A stretch of DNA of 64,000 nt, taken from Capnocytophaga granulosa ATCC 51502. GTDB taxonomy: Bacteria; Bacteroidota; Bacteroidia; Flavobacteriales; Flavobacteriaceae. Made by a program: the position numbers and the translations under genes. Positions within the stretch are counted from its first letter, which is position 1; each line of letters begins with the position of its first letter. Shown here piece by piece: positions 62,998 to 64,000 of this stretch. The notes beneath the pieces were generated by a model that was given only the letters and a program-made list of their open reading frames with translations, was not told the DNA's origin and made no database searches. The stretch is from NCBI RefSeq assembly GCF_000411115.1, contig NZ_KE150242.1:800218-864217 (forward strand). The letters are read 5' to 3'.

Positions 62998-63996
62998 ATG
63001 ACAAAAATTACAGCTGCTATAACAGGCGTGGGCGGATATGTACCCGATTTTGTTCTATCCAACAGTTTGTTAGAAAAAATGGTAGATACCACCGATGAGT
63101 GGATTACCACCCGTACAGGTATCAAGGAAAGAAGGCTTTTAAAAGAAGAAGGCAAGGGAGCTTCTTTCTTGGGCATAAAAGCGGTTGAAGATTTGTTCCG
63201 TAAGACAGGCACTAACCCAGCCGATATTGACTTAGTGCTTTTTGCCAGCGTAACTCCCGATATGCCTGTGGCAATCTCTGGCGCTTACTTGGCTACCCAG
63301 ATTGGAGCGGTCAATGCCTTTGCTATTGACCTACAAGCGGCCTGCTCTAGCTTCCTCTATGGTATGTCTGTGGCAGCTCGCTATATAGAATCGGGCAGAT
63401 ACAAAAAAGTACTCTTGATTGGTGCTGACAAAATGTCCTCTATCGTGGATTACACCGATCGCGCTACTTGTATCATCTTTGGTGATGGGGCGGGTGCCGT
63501 CCTTTTGGAACCCAACTATGAGGGCTTAGGTATACAAGATGAATACCTGCGCAGTGACGGATCTGGCCGCGAATACCTCAAGATAGAGGCTGGTGGCTCT
63601 ATCCTTCCTACAACCCCTGAAACCCTCAAGGAAGGTAAAAACAACTTGTATCAGGACGGAAAAACAGTTTTCAAATACGCTGTCTCTCGCATGGCCGATG
63701 CCACCGATGCGATTCTTGAGCGCAATAACCTATCGGCTGATAACCTCGACTGGCTGGTACCTCATCAGGCCAATAAGCGTATCATCGACGCTACAGCTGA
63801 CCGTATGGGACTCCCTCATGAGAAGGTGATGCTCAATATACAACGTTATGGCAATACCACTTCTGCCACCCTACCTCTGGCACTCTATGACTACGAGAAA
63901 CAACTCAAAAAAGGAGATAATCTTGTCTTCGCAGCCTTCGGTGGTGGCTTTACTTGGGGCGCCCTATACCTCAAGTGGGCTTACGATCCTAAATAA
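62998..63996 (+). CDS. fabH: 3-oxoacyl-[acyl-carrier-protein] synthase III
   Basis: 332 residues from ATG 62998; an in-frame TTG nine bases earlier is less likely. Catalytic Cys116 (AACSSFLYG), His in VPHQANKR and Asn in NIQRYGNTTSATLP. It starts fatty-acid synthesis by condensing an acyl-CoA with malonyl-ACP. rpmF and plsX, its common neighbours, are absent, so this may be a second copy. A small hairpin (GCTCTT 62966-62971 / AAGAGC 62974-62979) precedes it. Confidence 0.95.
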   Translation: MTKITAAITGVGGYVPDFVLSNSLLEKMVDTTDEWITTRTGIKERRLLKEEGKGASFLGIKAVEDLFRKTGTNPADIDLVLFASVTPDMPVAISGAYLATQIGAVNAFAIDLQAACSSFLYGMSVAARYIESGRYKKVLLIGADKMSSIVDYTDRATCIIFGDGAGAVLLEPNYEGLGIQDEYLRSDGSGREYLKIEAGGSILPTTPETLKEGKNNLYQDGKTVFKYAVSRMADATDAILERNNLSADNLDWLVPHQANKRIIDATADRMGLPHEKVMLNIQRYGNTTSATLPLALYDYEKQLKKGDNLVFAAFGGGFTWGALYLKWAYDPK

Positions 63997-64000
63997 ATAA

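Overview
The window looks like chromosome from a Flavobacteriia-class member of the Bacteroidota, most likely Capnocytophaga or a close relative. Three things point there. Promoters follow the Bacteroidota pattern TTG-N19/20-TAnnTTTG and Shine-Dalgarno sites are weak. Protein types are typical of the group: a CcoN-CcoO fusion with a single-heme CcoP, stand-alone MnmD, a NagZ/beta-lactamase fusion, a patatin with a BamA-like barrel, DUF4199 beside a family 2 glycosyltransferase. Coding density is high and moderately AT-rich. The genus is inference; the class is well supported. I saw no tRNA, rRNA, CRISPR array, transposase or prophage.

Layout. 1-6.2 kb: a TonB-dependent receptor, a dihydroorotase homologue without its metal ligands, an esterase homologue with an altered catalytic triad, cysH and tatA. 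6.2-14.7 kb: mutS, a long heptanucleotide array, fabI, a 1,330-residue helicase with a nuclease-like C-terminus, and mnmD. 14.7-23.1 kb: one long same-strand run, rimP-nusA-infB-pyrE followed by SRPBCC, DUF4199, glycosyltransferase, lipoprotein and hydrolase genes, with a terminator-like hairpin in the leader before rimP. 23.2-26.7 kb: cbb3 oxidase genes ccoS-ccoNO-ccoQ-ccoP. 26.8-30 kb: a small accessory patch (Uma2-type nuclease, an internally deleted AAA ATPase remnant, fluoride channel crcB, three small immunity-like proteins). 30-40 kb: a GH3/serine hydrolase fusion and the trp operon (trpE-trpGD-membrane protein-trpC-trpF-trpB-trpA). 40-50 kb: radA, an esterase lipoprotein, two AT-rich YD-repeat secreted proteins, a beta-propeller lipoprotein, Nudix and DUF2809 genes, comM/yifB, an SGNH hydrolase. 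50-64 kb: an AddB-like nuclease, an agmatinase-family ureohydrolase, holB, metG, a lipoprotein, a MazG-like protein, patatin, tcdA, dapF, a GNAT and fabH.

The most unusual signal is outside the genes. At least thirteen intergenic stretches are tandem arrays with a strict 7-bp period (4 to 31 units). They use about five related heptamer consensus families, and each family recurs at two or three separate loci. In several cases the array begins about where transcription should start (judged from the promoter) and ends 3-14 nt before the start codon, so the whole 5' leader is heptamer sequence (metG, trpE, tcdA, one fabI promoter). Elsewhere arrays run into stop codons. Heptameric short tandem repeats are known in cyanobacteria, but I know of no described role for such arrays in Bacteroidota leaders.
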